64,000 bases of DNA. It comes from Glutamicibacter soli. GTDB lineage: Bacteria; Actinomycetota; Actinomycetes; Actinomycetales; Micrococcaceae. A program made the translations under genes and the position numbers. The stretch's first letter is position 1. Each line of letters starts with the position of its first letter. Of this stretch, positions 17,368-26,660 are shown piece by piece. Location of the stretch: NCBI RefSeq assembly GCF_003309065.1, contig NZ_POAF01000001.1:186001-250000 (forward strand). Direction: 5' to 3'. The notes under the pieces were generated by a model. That model made no database searches, was not told where the DNA came from, and saw only the letters and a list, made by a program, of their open reading frames with translations.

Positions 17368-19383
17368 TTAGTTGTTGTTGTCGCGGCTCTTGATGACTTC
17401 GACGATGCGGGCAACCGCCTCGTCGACAGGAACCTGGTTGTCCTGGCTGCCGTCACGGAAGCGGAAGGAAACCGCGTTGGCTTCGGCATCCTCGCCGCCG
17501 GCGATGAGCACGAACGGGATCTTTTCCTTGGACGCGTTGCGGATCTTCTTCGGGAAGCGGTCCGAGGAGTCATCCAGCTCCACACGCACACCCTGAGCCT
17601 TGAGCTTCGCGACGACCTCGGCGAGGTAGTCGTTGAAGGCCTCGGCCACCGGGATGGCGCGAACCTGCACCGGGGCAAGCCAGGCCGGGAAGGCGCCGGC
17701 GTAGTGCTCGGTGAGCACACCCAGGAAGCGTTCGATCGAGCCGAACTTGGCGGCGTGGATCATCACCGGCTCCTGGCGGGAGCCGTCGGCTGCCTGGTAC
17801 TCCAGGCCGAAACGTGCCGGCTGGTTGAAGTCGTACTGCACGGTGCCCATCTGCCAGGTGCGGCCGATGGCGTCCTTGGCCTGGACCGAGATCTTCGGGC
17901 CGTAGAACGCGGCGCCGCCCGGATCGGCGACCAGTTCGACGCCGGTTTCGGTGGCAACGCGCTCCAGCACCGCGGTGGCTTCCTCCCACTGCTCGTCGGA
18001 GCCGATGAACTTGTCCGACTCCGGATCGCGGGTGGACAGCTCCAGGTAGAAGTCGTCCATGCCGAAGTCCTTGAGCAGGGACAGCATGAAGTTCAGCAGG
18101 TGCTCGACCTCGGAGGGGGCCTGCTCCTTGGTGACGTAGGAGTGCGAGTCGTCCTGGGCGAAACCGCGCACGCGGGTCAGGCCGTGGACCACACCGGACT
18201 TCTCGTAGCGGTAGACGTGGCCGAACTCGAACAGGCGCAGCGGCAGTTCGCGGTAGGAACGTCCGCGGCCGCGGAAGATCAGGTTGTGCATCGGGCAGTT
18301 CATGGCCTTCAGGCGGTATTCCTGGCCCTGCTTGGTGATGTTGCCGTCTTCATCGCGCTCTTCATCGATGTGCAGCGCCGGGAACATGGTGTCCGCGTAG
18401 TACGGCAGGTGGCCCGAGGTGTGGAACAGCCCGTCCTTGGAGATGTGCGGGGTGCCCACGTACTGGAAGCCCTCTTCCACGTGGCGGTCGCGCACGTAGT
18501 CTTCCATCTCGCGCTTGATGATGCCGCCCTTGGGGTGGAACACCGGCAGGCCGGAGCCCAGCTCGTCAGGGAAGGAGAACAGATCCAGCTCGGCGCCCAG
18601 CTTGCGGTGGTCGCGGCGCTCGGCCTCGGCCAGGCGCTCCTGGTAGGCCTTGAGGTCCTCCTTGGTCGGCCAGGCGGTGCCGTAGATGCGCTGCAGCTGC
18701 TTGTTCTTTTCACTGCCCAGCCAGTAGGCGGCGGCCGAACGGGTCAGCGAGAAGGCGTTCTTGATCAGCTTGGTGTTCGGCAGGTGCGGGCCCCGGCACA
18801 GGTCCTTCCAGAGCGTTTCGCCGGACTTGCGGTCCACATTGTCGTAGATGGTGGTTTCGCCGGCGGCGACCTCGACGGTCACGCCCTCGCCGGAGGTGTC
18901 GGCCGAATCAGCCTTGGCCAGCAGCTCGCACTTGTACGGCTCGTTGGCCATCTCGGCCTTGGCCTCCTGAGGGGAGACCTCGCGGCGGGAGAAGAGCTGG
19001 TTCTGGTTGACGATCTTGAGCATCATCTTTTCCAGCTGCTTCAGATCTTCGGGAGTGAACGGCTCAGCGACATCGAAGTCGAAGTAGAAGCCGTCGGTGA
19101 TGTACGGGCCGATGCCGAGCTTGGCATCGGGACGCAGCTGCTGCACCGCCTGGGCCATCACGTGGGCGGTCGAGTGGCGCAACACCTCCAGACCCTCAGG
19201 ATCGGCGATGGTTACCTGGGTGACAGTGGTTCCGGCTTCGAGTTCGCGGGACAGGTCTCGCAGTACGCCGTCGACGTGCATGACTACAACGTCTTTGTCC
19301 TTGGCGAAGAACTGCAAACCGGTCGTTCCCGCGTCCACCTGTACCTGCTCGCCGTCGATGGTGAGAGTCAGCTGCTCGCTCAT
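17368..19383 (-). CDS. thrS: Threonyl-tRNA synthetase
   Basis: This 671-residue class-II synthetase charges tRNA-Thr. The N-terminal TGS domain covers about residues 1-65. The editing domain begins with [12 protein letters not shown] (HxxxH). The catalytic domain contains [12 protein letters not shown] with the zinc Cys, motif 2 in [20 protein letters not shown], and motif 3 in [18 protein letters not shown]. The anticodon-binding domain occupies the last 110 residues. Start at 19383. No T-box leader was seen in the 108 bases upstream. Confidence 0.97.
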   Translation of the reverse strand: MSEQLTLTIDGEQVQVDAGTTGLQFFAKDKDVVVMHVDGVLRDLSRELEAGTTVTQVTIADPEGLEVLRHSTAHVMAQAVQQLRPDAKLGIGPYITDGFYFDFDVAEPFTPEDLKQLEKMMLKIVNQNQLFSRREVSPQEAKAEMANEPYKCELLAKADSADTSGEGVTVEVAAGETTIYDNVDRKSGETLWKDLCRGPHLPNTKLIKNAFSLTRSAAAYWLGSEKNKQLQRIYGTAWPTKEDLKAYQERLAEAERRDHRKLGAELDLFSFPDELGSGLPVFHPKGGIIKREMEDYVRDRHVEEGFQYVGTPHISKDGLFHTSGHLPYYADTMFPALHIDEERDEDGNITKQGQEYRLKAMNCPMHNLIFRGRGRSYRELPLRLFEFGHVYRYEKSGVVHGLTRVRGFAQDDSHSYVTKEQAPSEVEHLLNFMLSLLKDFGMDDFYLELSTRDPESDKFIGSDEQWEEATAVLERVATETGVELVADPGGAAFYGPKISVQAKDAIGRTWQMGTVQYDFNQPARFGLEYQAADGSRQEPVMIHAAKFGSIERFLGVLTEHYAGAFPAWLAPVQVRAIPVAEAFNDYLAEVVAKLKAQGVRVELDDSSDRFPKKIRNASKEKIPFVLIAGGEDAEANAVSFRFRDGSQDNQVPVDEAVARIVEVIKSRDNNN

Positions 19384-19491
19384 GAGATCGGGTTCTACCT
19401 TTCAATCTGTGATGGCTTCATAGCTTGTGGCATACCTTGGCCACAGCCAGCCAGAACCCAGTTTAGTTCAGCATTGCGCTGCGCAACCGGT

Positions 19492-20139
19492 TCACTTCGG
19501 CTTTTGTGCCGTTTGTCCGCCCGAGTGTGACCCGTTCAACAGCTCATCGGCCGACAACAGCCCCGAATAGTGCCACAGCTTGCGTTCGGAGACCGGTTGC
19601 GAGCTGGCGATCTTCCCGTTCTTCTGATCCTCGCGGAAGGCCGGGATCACCGCATCCAACCGGCGCTGCAGCTCTTGGCGCTCGTCCTCGGTGAGCATCA
19701 GGTTGCTGGTGCTCAGCTGCGCCAGGTCAGCCCTGGCCTCGCCGCTGTCGTACCAGCGCTGGGCGTGGGCCAAGGTGGCCTCGAGGCGACGCTGCTCGTC
19801 GTGAATGACCTGCCCGAGGTAGGCGTTCATGGCAGTGGCCGACCCGTCCTCGGTGCGGTCTGCGGGCTGGCCAGTGGTGTAGCCGGTGGCGGCCGGGCGC
19901 CAGACGCGGTCGCGTTTGTCGCGCGCCAGCTCGGGAGCCTCCTCGATCATCTCCGCTTTGGCCAGCTCGCGCAGGTGGAAACTGACCTTGTTCGGGGCAA
20001 GACCCAGCAGCTCGCCGATATCCGAGGCGCGCCCGGTGCGCATGGCAGCCAGCGCGTCGAAGATCTGCCGGCGCAGCGGGTTGGCCATGGCCTTGAGCAT
20101 GGGCGTGGTGAACGTGACGTTCGACTGTGCTTGAGTCAT
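19492..20139 (-). CDS. ArsR-type winged-helix transcriptional regulator
   Basis: This 215-residue protein has an N-terminal winged helix (MANPLRRQIFDALAAMRTGR, then LLGLAPNKVSFHLRELAKAE). A long polar C-terminal half probably dimerises or senses a ligand (RRLEATLAHAQRWYDSGEAR). ATG at 20139 is preferred over a TTG at 20163 that would fall inside the operator repeats. It is divergent from the MFS exporter across four phased repeats, suggesting it represses both itself and the exporter. Ligand unknown. Confidence 0.87.
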   Translation of the reverse strand: MTQAQSNVTFTTPMLKAMANPLRRQIFDALAAMRTGRASDIGELLGLAPNKVSFHLRELAKAEMIEEAPELARDKRDRVWRPAATGYTTGQPADRTEDGSATAMNAYLGQVIHDEQRRLEATLAHAQRWYDSGEARADLAQLSTSNLMLTEDERQELQRRLDAVIPAFREDQKNGKIASSQPVSERKLWHYSGLLSADELLNGSHSGGQTAQKPK

Positions 20140-20155
20140 GGATTCAGCATAACAA

Positions 20156-20205
20156 TTGCTCAAATAAAATTGCGCAAGTTCTATTGCGCAACTTTATTTG
20201 CGGGT
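20156..20205. promoter_or_regulatory. Four 14-bp-phased TTGC repeats between arsR and the MFS gene
   Basis: TTGCTCAA starts at 20156, TTGCGCAA at 20170, TTGCGCAA at 20184, and a degenerate TTGCGGGT at 20198. Each step is exactly 14 bases, with A/T-rich spacers. TTGCGCAA is itself a perfect 8-base palindrome. The array fills most of the divergent intergenic region, so it very likely carries the ArsR-type operator sites and overlaps both promoters. Confidence 0.7.
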
Positions 20206-20218
20206 TTATGGTTGGTGC

Positions 20219-21628
20219 ATGACCACGGACCAGACTCCCCTGCTTCAGTTGCAGACGGCCGACGCCGGCGCCGGCGCACAGCGGCTGCCGGCGTTGCGCC
20301 ACCAGCGCAGCTACCGCATCTGGTGGGTTGCCGACACCACGGCCCTGCTAGCCGGTGGTATCTACGCCTTCGTGCTGCCGCTGATCCTGCTGGCATTGAC
20401 CGGTTCGCCGGTGCAGGCAGGCACGCTGGCAGCCGTGGGCCTGGCCGCGCGGGCAAGCCTGACGCTGCTTGGCGGCTCCGTGGCCGACTGTTCCGACCGG
20501 GCGCGCATGATGCTCCTCGGAGGGATTTGCGGTGCAGCGCTCACCTCGGCACTGGCAGTGGCCAGCATCAGCGGGTCGCTGAGCGCCGCAGTGCTGTGCG
20601 TCTCCCACGTGCTCATGGAACTGCGCGGAGGCTACTTCGGCACTGTCACGAATGCCGCGCTGAAGGACGTGGTCCATCCCAAGCAACTGGGACGAGCCAT
20701 GGCCGCAAACCAGGGGCGCGATTCGGTGCTCATGCTGGGAGCCGCCCCGCTGGGCGGACTCCTGCTCGGACTGGGCGCGGCATTTGCCCTGCTTGCCGTC
20801 AGTTTCCTGCAGCTACTCGCAGCCGCCTCGGGGTTCGCACTGCGCGGGCCGTTGCGCGCAGCTGAAGCCGACTCCAAGCCCGTAGAAAACTCCCCTGCCG
20901 GCAGCGCAGCGGTCTCCCCCGGCATCGCGGCAGGCATGCGGTGGTGTTTCGCCAGGCCGCAGCTGCGCAGCCTGCTGATCCTGATCACCGTCATCAATAT
21001 CGGAACCAACGGGCTGAACACGACGTTGATCTACGGACTGCAGCAACGCGGCGAAGCCCCCTGGGTGATCGGCCTGGTATCCACATTCATGGGGCTGGGC
21101 ATGTTCGCCGGCTCGCTGTTCGCCGGACGCCTGATCGAGAAGTTCCGGACCGGAGTGCTGGCCTGCAGCTGCTTGAGCGTTCTGGGCGGCGCGATGCTGC
21201 TCATGGGGTTCAACACGAACCTAATCTGGCTGGGCGCCATGCTGCTGATCGCCTACCTGAGTGTTCCGGCGCTAAACGCGTCGGTCGGAGGCTATTTCAT
21301 GGCAGTGGTGCCGAGGGAGATGGCAGGACGCGCCAACTCCCTGATCTTGTTCATGGCCCTGTCGGCTTTGCCGCTGGCGCCGTTTCTCACCGGGCTCGGC
21401 CTTCAGTGGTTGGGCATGGGGCCGACCTTGCTGTTCTTCAGCTCCCTGGTGATCGTTGCAACCGTCGCCGCCTGGTGCTCACGGCACGTGCGCGGCATCC
21501 CGCACCCGGATCACTGGACCAGCGAACCGGCGAGCGCAAATTCTCAGATCGAAGCGGAGGCGAGGGAATCTGCAGACGTGGTGTCTACAGAGGGCGAGCT
21601 GCCGCAGGCTAAGGAGAACCGAGCATGA
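20219..21628 (+). CDS. MFS transporter
   Basis: This 469-residue, 12-helix permease has the cytoplasmic loop GGSVADCSDRARMMLLGG in the motif-A position and a matching loop GRLIEKFRTGVLAC in the second half. A long charged C-terminal tail (about 45 residues) follows the last helix. It resembles the DHA/enterobactin-exporter branch, so it is probably an exporter under the divergent ArsR protein. ATG at 20219 was chosen over an in-frame ATG-less extension at 20198 that would overlap the operator. It overlaps the following microprotein by ATGA. Confidence 0.85.
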   Translation: MTTDQTPLLQLQTADAGAGAQRLPALRHQRSYRIWWVADTTALLAGGIYAFVLPLILLALTGSPVQAGTLAAVGLAARASLTLLGGSVADCSDRARMMLLGGICGAALTSALAVASISGSLSAAVLCVSHVLMELRGGYFGTVTNAALKDVVHPKQLGRAMAANQGRDSVLMLGAAPLGGLLLGLGAAFALLAVSFLQLLAAASGFALRGPLRAAEADSKPVENSPAGSAAVSPGIAAGMRWCFARPQLRSLLILITVINIGTNGLNTTLIYGLQQRGEAPWVIGLVSTFMGLGMFAGSLFAGRLIEKFRTGVLACSCLSVLGGAMLLMGFNTNLIWLGAMLLIAYLSVPALNASVGGYFMAVVPREMAGRANSLILFMALSALPLAPFLTGLGLQWLGMGPTLLFFSSLVIVATVAAWCSRHVRGIPHPDHWTSEPASANSQIEAEARESADVVSTEGELPQAKENRA

Positions 21629-21801
21629 AAAACCATCCAGCATCAAGGTCGTCAGTTTCTGCCGGGAGGCTTGGCTTGCGCCGCATCCCCAGCAGTGAAC
21701 AGCGCAACCATCACGCGCCGCGCAGTATCGATCAAGAGTTCCGTGCCCAGCGTGAGCGCTATTTGTCTTCGCCGCGCAATGAGCAATGGATCTATCTGTA
21801 A
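21625..21801 (+). CDS. 58-residue basic microprotein coupled to the MFS gene
   Basis: The ATG at 21625 overlaps the MFS stop (ATGA) with GGAG at 21613-21616. The frame stays open for 58 codons to TAA at 21799-21801. The product is hydrophilic, rich in Arg, Ser and His (for example RRIPSSEQRNHHAPRSIDQE), and ends NEQWIYL. No domain is recognised. The coupling and ribosome-binding site support translation. It may assist the transporter or simply be a lineage-specific small protein. Confidence 0.6.
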   Translation: MKNHPASRSSVSAGRLGLRRIPSSEQRNHHAPRSIDQEFRAQRERYLSSPRNEQWIYL

Positions 21802-21883
21802 GGGCTACGTCGGAATTCGGCAATCGTTCTTATCAGGTTTCCATGGCGCAGCTGCTTGCACATTCCGCAGGTAAGGCATGGTC

Positions 21884-21929
21884 AGGCAGAGCAATCCCTG
21901 TCAGGGTAATGACAGGGGTTGCTCTGCCT
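21884..21929. terminator. Long hairpin after the MFS/microprotein unit
   Basis: AGGCAGAGCAA and TCCCTGTCA (21884-21903) pair with TGACAGGGG and TTGCTCTGCCT (21910-21929) around a short GGGTAA loop, giving about 19 paired bases. No U-tract follows on the plus strand (CTATCATT), so it may terminate inefficiently or protect the mRNA end. Confidence 0.6.
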
Positions 21930-21965
21930 CTATCATTCGAGGTCAACGCACCCTAGGCTGGTCAT

Positions 21966-22406
21966 ATGAACAAGTCGGCCCCGCCGACCATCAGCGCGAT
22001 CACCCTCGGCGTGCGTGATGTCGGTGTTTCAACCAGGTTCTATACCGAGGGACTGGGTTTCGAGCTGGTGCAGCCAGCCCATCCGGAGATTGCCTTTGTC
22101 CGCGCCGGGCATTCCTTGATGCTGGCCTTGTGGGACATTACGCAGATGCCCAACGAGTATGGCGACATCGGGCACGGCGAGAAGGCTCCCCCTGTTTCGC
22201 TGGGGCACAATGTGCACACCGATGCGGAAGTTGAACAGCTCTACCGGCGAGCGCTTGATGCCGGGGCCCAGTCCGTTACGGCTCCTACCGTGCAGCCGTG
22301 GGGCGGGATGAGCGCCTGCGTGGCCGATCCTGACGGGTTCCGCTGGGATTTTGTGCACAATCCGTCATTTGTCATTGATGCGGACGGCCACGTGTCCTCG
22401 GTGTAG
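21966..22406 (+). CDS. VOC-superfamily (glyoxalase/bleomycin-resistance fold) protein
   Basis: This 146-residue protein has two beta-alpha-beta-beta-beta modules: ISAITLGVRDVGVSTRFYTE with GLGFELV in the first, and HTDAEVEQLYRRALDAGAQS ... CVADPDGFRWDFVHNP in the second. This is the usual fold of glyoxalase-like proteins, but no specific substrate is indicated. It is a single-gene unit, 48 bases before the HAD gene. Confidence 0.85.
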   Translation: MNKSAPPTISAITLGVRDVGVSTRFYTEGLGFELVQPAHPEIAFVRAGHSLMLALWDITQMPNEYGDIGHGEKAPPVSLGHNVHTDAEVEQLYRRALDAGAQSVTAPTVQPWGGMSACVADPDGFRWDFVHNPSFVIDADGHVSSV

Positions 22407-22454
22407 CGGGTTCACGTTTACCTGGTTCTTTCCAGTGCGGGGGAAGATGAACCT

Positions 22455-23138
22455 ATGCCCTCGCACGTTTATTTTGATTTCTTTGGCACCTTGGTGCGTT
22501 ATGACCCGTCGATCCTGCCGAGCGCGTTCAACGCTCCGCTGGAATTTGCGCGCAGGGCTTCGGTTCGGGTGGGCCAGGCAGAGGCCGATGCGTTGTGGAC
22601 TCGCGCATGGGATGAGCTGGATTCGACGGCGCACCGCTCCGGGCGTGAGTGTTCGATGCTTCAGATCGCCCGGCGCTATTGGGAGCTGCTCGGTTCTCCG
22701 CCCGTAGCCGAGAATGAGCTTGCCCGCCTGGTGCGGGAGTATCTTGCCGTATGGAGCGCTCAGGTTGCCCCCGCAACTGGTGTCCGGACGTGCTTGCAGA
22801 ATCTCTGCGCAGATCATGTGCTGAGCGTGGTGAGCAATACCCATGATGCGGCGTTGGTGCCGCGGCTGCTGCGCGAGCTGCAGTTGGACGCGTACTTCGA
22901 CAGGGTCTTCACCTCAATAGAGCTGGGGTGGCGCAAACCGCACCGGCAGATCTTCCAGTTGGTGTTGGACGCGCACGGGATCACTGCGCAGGATGCGGTG
23001 TTCGTGGGAGATAACTGGGATGCGGACATCCAGGGTCCGCAAGCGGTCGGGATGCGCGCGTTCTATGTCGGCGCACCAGAGTCTGGCCGGGAACCGGTTT
23101 CGCTCGCGCTGCTGCCCGGCATGGTACGCGGATCCTGA
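22455..23138 (+). CDS. HAD-superfamily hydrolase
   Basis: This 227-residue protein has motif I as YFDFFGTLVRYD, where Phe replaces the usual residue between the catalytic Asp pair region (DxFGT, as in haloacid dehalogenase-like and nucleotidase members). Motif II is VVSNTHD, the Lys is in WRKPHRQIF, and motif IV is FVGDNWDADIQGP. The cap between motifs I and II is helical. Substrate cannot be assigned. It ends 30 bases before the convergent dnaE2 stop. Confidence 0.86.
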   Translation: MPSHVYFDFFGTLVRYDPSILPSAFNAPLEFARRASVRVGQAEADALWTRAWDELDSTAHRSGRECSMLQIARRYWELLGSPPVAENELARLVREYLAVWSAQVAPATGVRTCLQNLCADHVLSVVSNTHDAALVPRLLRELQLDAYFDRVFTSIELGWRKPHRQIFQLVLDAHGITAQDAVFVGDNWDADIQGPQAVGMRAFYVGAPESGREPVSLALLPGMVRGS

Positions 23139-23168
23139 CGACCTGATCCCCCTCACCTGAAGCTCCCC

Positions 23169-26100
23169 CTACATGTTTTGCGCTCCGCGCTGGTCCAGGC
23201 CTTCGGCGTTCATGCGGCGGGCGAGTTCTCCGACGGTTTCGGTGGGGCTCTGTCCGAGCTTGGGCCGGTAGCTGGGGCGCGGGCGGGCTGCGGAGTCCAG
23301 GTATCCGGCGGCGGGCAGGGTTTCGGGCTGGTGCAGGTCCCAGGCGTTCAGCGCCTGCAGCGAGATGCCGCGGGGTCCGGTGCGCCGGGTGATGCCGTGG
23401 ATGAGCAGCATGCGGGTGGAGAACAGCAGCGATCCGGTGCGTTGCTGGGTGTCGTCGAAGAAGGTGGCGTCGATACAGCCGGTGCCGTCGTCCACGGAGA
23501 TGAACACGACGCGTTTGCCTCCGCGCATGGGCGGGGTCTGGGTGGCCACGCGGACCCCGGCGACCAGCACCTCGGTGCCGTTGCGCAGGTGCAGCAGCTC
23601 GATGGCCTGGGTGATCGGCAGGTGGGCCAGGCGTTGCCGGTAGGAGGTGATGAGGTGTTCGCTGGCGTCCAGGTGCATGAGGTCCAGTTCGGTGCGGATG
23701 ATCTCGGCCGGTTCCAGCTGCGCTCCGGTGTTATTGATGTGTTCGATCTGCCCGAGGTCGAGGGTGAGCTGGCCGGGGCCGGGCCGGTATTTGGCCGGCA
23801 GGCTGGTGCGGGCCATGGACTGGGTGTGGGCGATGGTGTCCGCCCGGCTGGTGCCGGTGAGCAGGGAGTCGAAGACACCCAGGGCCGCGAGGTTCTGGTA
23901 GGTGCGCCGGGACAGGCCGGCGCGGTCGCGCACGTCGGCCAGGTGCTCGTAGGGCTGCCCGGCGACCAGGCGTTCGACCTCTCGTTCGCTCATCTGGTGG
24001 ATGTCGCGGAAGGCCAGGCGGACACCATAGCGTCCGGGGCGCAGGGTTCCGGGCGCGCGGGGCACGGCGGGGGCCGCGGCAGGAGCGTATTCGAAGATTC
24101 GTTCGACTCGGTAGTGCCCGGTGGAGCGGTTGATGTCCAGCGGCAGGATGGGGATGCCCATGCGCCGGGCCTCGGAGACCAGCAGTCGCTTGGGGTACAT
24201 GCCCGGGTCGTGCTCCCAGATGCCGGCGAGGAAGGCTTCGGGGTGGTGGGCCTTGAGCCAGGCCGAGTGGTAGGTGGGTACGGCGAAGGCGGCCCCATGG
24301 GCCTTGCAGAAGCCGAAGGAGCCGAAGCCCGCCAGCACCGTCCAGACCTTGTCGATGGTTTCCGGGGTGTAGCCCTTGGCGGCGGCGCTGGCGCGGAAGT
24401 ATTTTTCGACCGCCGGTTCCTGGGCGGGGTTGCCCAGGTGGCGGCGGTAGACATCCGCCATGCCCAGGCCGCAGCCGGTCATGGTGTCCAGGATGCGCAG
24501 CACCTGTTCGTGGAAGACCACTACCCCGTGGGTTTCGGCCAGCGCGGGCTTGAGTTCCTGGTGCAGGTACTGTTCGGGGGCGAAGCCGTGGCGGTGCTCC
24601 AGGTAGGGCTTGACCATGTTGGACTGCATGGGGCCGGGGCGGAACAGCGAGATATCGATGATCAGGTCGTTGAATTCGGCGGGGGCGAGCTTGCCGATCA
24701 GCTCGCGCTGGCCCGGGGATTCGATCTGGAAGCAGCCCAGGGTGTGGGTGGAGCGGATCAGTTCGAAGGTGGGGGCGTCATCCAGCGGGACCCGGGCCAG
24801 GTCGATATGACCGGCCGGGTCGATATAGCTGGTGGTGGCGTGTCCCCCGGCGCGGGCGACCGCGGCCGCATCGGGGTGCAGGCGCGCGATCTCCTGAAGG
24901 GTGTAGGCGATGGCCGACTGCATGCGCACCCCGAGCACGTCGAGCTTGATCAGCCCCATGAGGTCCATGTCGTGCTTGTCGAACTGGCTCATCGGCAGGG
25001 CGATGCCCGAGGGCTGGACCGGGGTGCGGTCCAGCAGCGAGGCGTCGGAGAGGATCACGCCGCACGGGTGCATGGAGATGTGCCGCGGCAGCCGGTCCAG
25101 GCGTTCGGTGGCGTCGATCAGGATGTCCAGCTGGGAGTCCTCGGTGAGGCGTTCGGCCAGTTCGCCCAGCTCCGGCTTCTCGGCGAGCGCTTCGCGGAAG
25201 GAGGAGGCGGAAAAACGCCACAGCTGCTTGGCGATGCCGTCCACCTGCCCGTCCTCCAGGCCCAGGGCGGCTCCGGCATCGCGGACCGCTCCGCGGGCCC
25301 GGTAGGCGTTCTGCATGCTCATCAGGCTCACGCGTTCTTCGCCGAAGCTGGCGAAGATCTTGCGATAGATCTCGTGGCGGCGGGCTGATTCCACGTCGAT
25401 GTCGATGTCCGGCAGGGTGGTGCGGGTGTCGGAGAGGAAGCGTTCGAAGACCAGGTCGTGGGCCAGCGGGTTGACCTGGCTGATGCCCAGCAGGTAGTTG
25501 ACCAGCGAGGAGGCGCCGGAGCCGCGGGCCGCCACGCGCACCCCCAGCCCGGTGATGAGCTTGACGGTTTCGGCGACGGTGAGGAAGTAGCCGGCGAAGT
25601 CCAGCCGGTTGATGACCCCGAGTTCCAGGGACAGCCGCTGCTCGACGGTGTGCTTCGTCTCGTTGGGCAGCAGCCGGGGCACGGCGGCGTAGACGCGTTC
25701 GGTCAGCTCCTGCATGGCCGGGCGGTGTAGGCCCAGCACCGAGGCTTCGGGGATGACAGGTTTTTTCCAGCCCAAGTCGCCGGCGGGGTCCAGGGCGGCG
25801 AAGTTGGCGACGGCCTCGGTTTCCCGCAGCAGCTTGCGCATCCAGCCGCGCTCGGTGGCGCGGGCGATTTCGGAGGCCAGCTGGCGCATCTCCTGCGGGG
25901 ACTTGAGCCAGCCCTGCCCGTTGGGCTGGCAGGAGTCCATTTCACTCAGGCTGTTCAGGGTGCGAGCGGAGTCCAGGAGGTCGGCGGTGACCGCGCCGTC
26001 GGGGTCGGCGTAGCGCACGGCGTTGCTCAGCACCGCCTTTAGGCCCAGTTCCTCGGCGTAGCGCAGCATCCTGCCGGCTTCCCCGAGGTTGTAGCGGGAT

Positions 26101-26627
26101 CCGGGGGTGGACAGATGGGTGGTGATTTCCACGCGCAGCATGGGGCCTGCCAGCTTTTTCCAGTCGGCCAGCAGTGCGCGGGCCTTGGCGTACTGCCCGC
26201 GGGCCAGCGCCCGGGCCACGTCGGATTCCCCGCCGACCAGCAGCATGAGGTTTCCGGAGGCCACCCGGTGGGCGAGCTGGCGCCGGGTCAACCCGGGAAT
26301 GCCGCGGGGCGCCTGGTGGGCTTGGCTGATGCTGCGGCATAGGGCCGCGTAGCCTGCTCCGTTGCTGTGCCCGCGGGCCAGCAGGATGACCCGGCCAGCT
26401 GCATGGCCCGGGGTGTCGAGCAGTGCCAGGTTCACGCCCAGCAAGGGTTGTAGCCCGTGTTCCATGCAGGCGGCTACGTGCTTGACCGCCCCGTAGAGCC
26501 CGTCGCGGTCGGTGAGGGCCAGCGCTTCGGCGCCCATGGCGTGCGCGGCGGCGGCCAGCTGGGGCGGGGTGGAGACCCCGTAGTGGGCGCTGTAGGAGGA
26601 AGCGACATTCAGGTGCGTGAAGCTCAT
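23169..26627 (-). CDS. dnaE2: DnaE2/ImuC-like error-prone DNA polymerase III alpha subunit
   Basis: This 1152-residue C-family polymerase acts in damage-induced translesion synthesis. The PHP domain (1-280) starts FTHLNVASSYSAHYGVS. Its metal-binding His positions are partly replaced (N, A), and DRDGLYG has Arg where DHxx is usual, which suggests an inactive PHP. The catalytic palm includes RGSGASSLVNYLLGI and LPDIDIDVES with the Asp pair. A helix-hairpin-helix and an OB fold (VLVAGVRVATQTPPMRGGKR) follow. A near-perfect LexA box lies at 26637-26652, just ahead of the start. The usual ImuB/Y-family partner is not adjacent. Confidence 0.9.
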   Translation of the reverse strand: MSFTHLNVASSYSAHYGVSTPPQLAAAAHAMGAEALALTDRDGLYGAVKHVAACMEHGLQPLLGVNLALLDTPGHAAGRVILLARGHSNGAGYAALCRSISQAHQAPRGIPGLTRRQLAHRVASGNLMLLVGGESDVARALARGQYAKARALLADWKKLAGPMLRVEITTHLSTPGSRYNLGEAGRMLRYAEELGLKAVLSNAVRYADPDGAVTADLLDSARTLNSLSEMDSCQPNGQGWLKSPQEMRQLASEIARATERGWMRKLLRETEAVANFAALDPAGDLGWKKPVIPEASVLGLHRPAMQELTERVYAAVPRLLPNETKHTVEQRLSLELGVINRLDFAGYFLTVAETVKLITGLGVRVAARGSGASSLVNYLLGISQVNPLAHDLVFERFLSDTRTTLPDIDIDVESARRHEIYRKIFASFGEERVSLMSMQNAYRARGAVRDAGAALGLEDGQVDGIAKQLWRFSASSFREALAEKPELGELAERLTEDSQLDILIDATERLDRLPRHISMHPCGVILSDASLLDRTPVQPSGIALPMSQFDKHDMDLMGLIKLDVLGVRMQSAIAYTLQEIARLHPDAAAVARAGGHATTSYIDPAGHIDLARVPLDDAPTFELIRSTHTLGCFQIESPGQRELIGKLAPAEFNDLIIDISLFRPGPMQSNMVKPYLEHRHGFAPEQYLHQELKPALAETHGVVVFHEQVLRILDTMTGCGLGMADVYRRHLGNPAQEPAVEKYFRASAAAKGYTPETIDKVWTVLAGFGSFGFCKAHGAAFAVPTYHSAWLKAHHPEAFLAGIWEHDPGMYPKRLLVSEARRMGIPILPLDINRSTGHYRVERIFEYAPAAAPAVPRAPGTLRPGRYGVRLAFRDIHQMSEREVERLVAGQPYEHLADVRDRAGLSRRTYQNLAALGVFDSLLTGTSRADTIAHTQSMARTSLPAKYRPGPGQLTLDLGQIEHINNTGAQLEPAEIIRTELDLMHLDASEHLITSYRQRLAHLPITQAIELLHLRNGTEVLVAGVRVATQTPPMRGGKRVVFISVDDGTGCIDATFFDDTQQRTGSLLFSTRMLLIHGITRRTGPRGISLQALNAWDLHQPETLPAAGYLDSAARPRPSYRPKLGQSPTETVGELARRMNAEGLDQRGAQNM

Positions 26628-26636
26628 GCCATCGCC

Positions 26637-26652
26637 TCGAACATGTATTCGA
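26637..26652. promoter_or_regulatory. LexA (SOS) box upstream of dnaE2
   Basis: TCGAAC-ATGT-ATTCGA has one mismatch from the actinobacterial/Gram-positive LexA palindrome CGAAC-N4-GTTCG. It sits 10 bases before the dnaE2 ATG and 9 bases after the end of the upstream gene, so dnaE2 can be SOS-induced independently. Confidence 0.82.
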
Positions 26653-26660
26653 GTGCCGCC

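Noticed and set aside
19384-19491. T-box or attenuator leader for thrS
   Set aside because: The 108-base gap is too short and shows neither a T-box sequence nor a specifier stem.
16237-19530. Very long plus-strand open frame (1097 codons)
   Set aside because: It lies antisense to thrS and the HIT gene, with low-complexity composition (rich in Val, Gly, Leu, Gln, His) typical of the complement of a high-GC gene. thrS is unmistakable.
23178-25388. Plus-strand 736-codon open frame
   Set aside because: It is antisense to dnaE2, Gly/Val/Gln-biased, with no recognisable domain.
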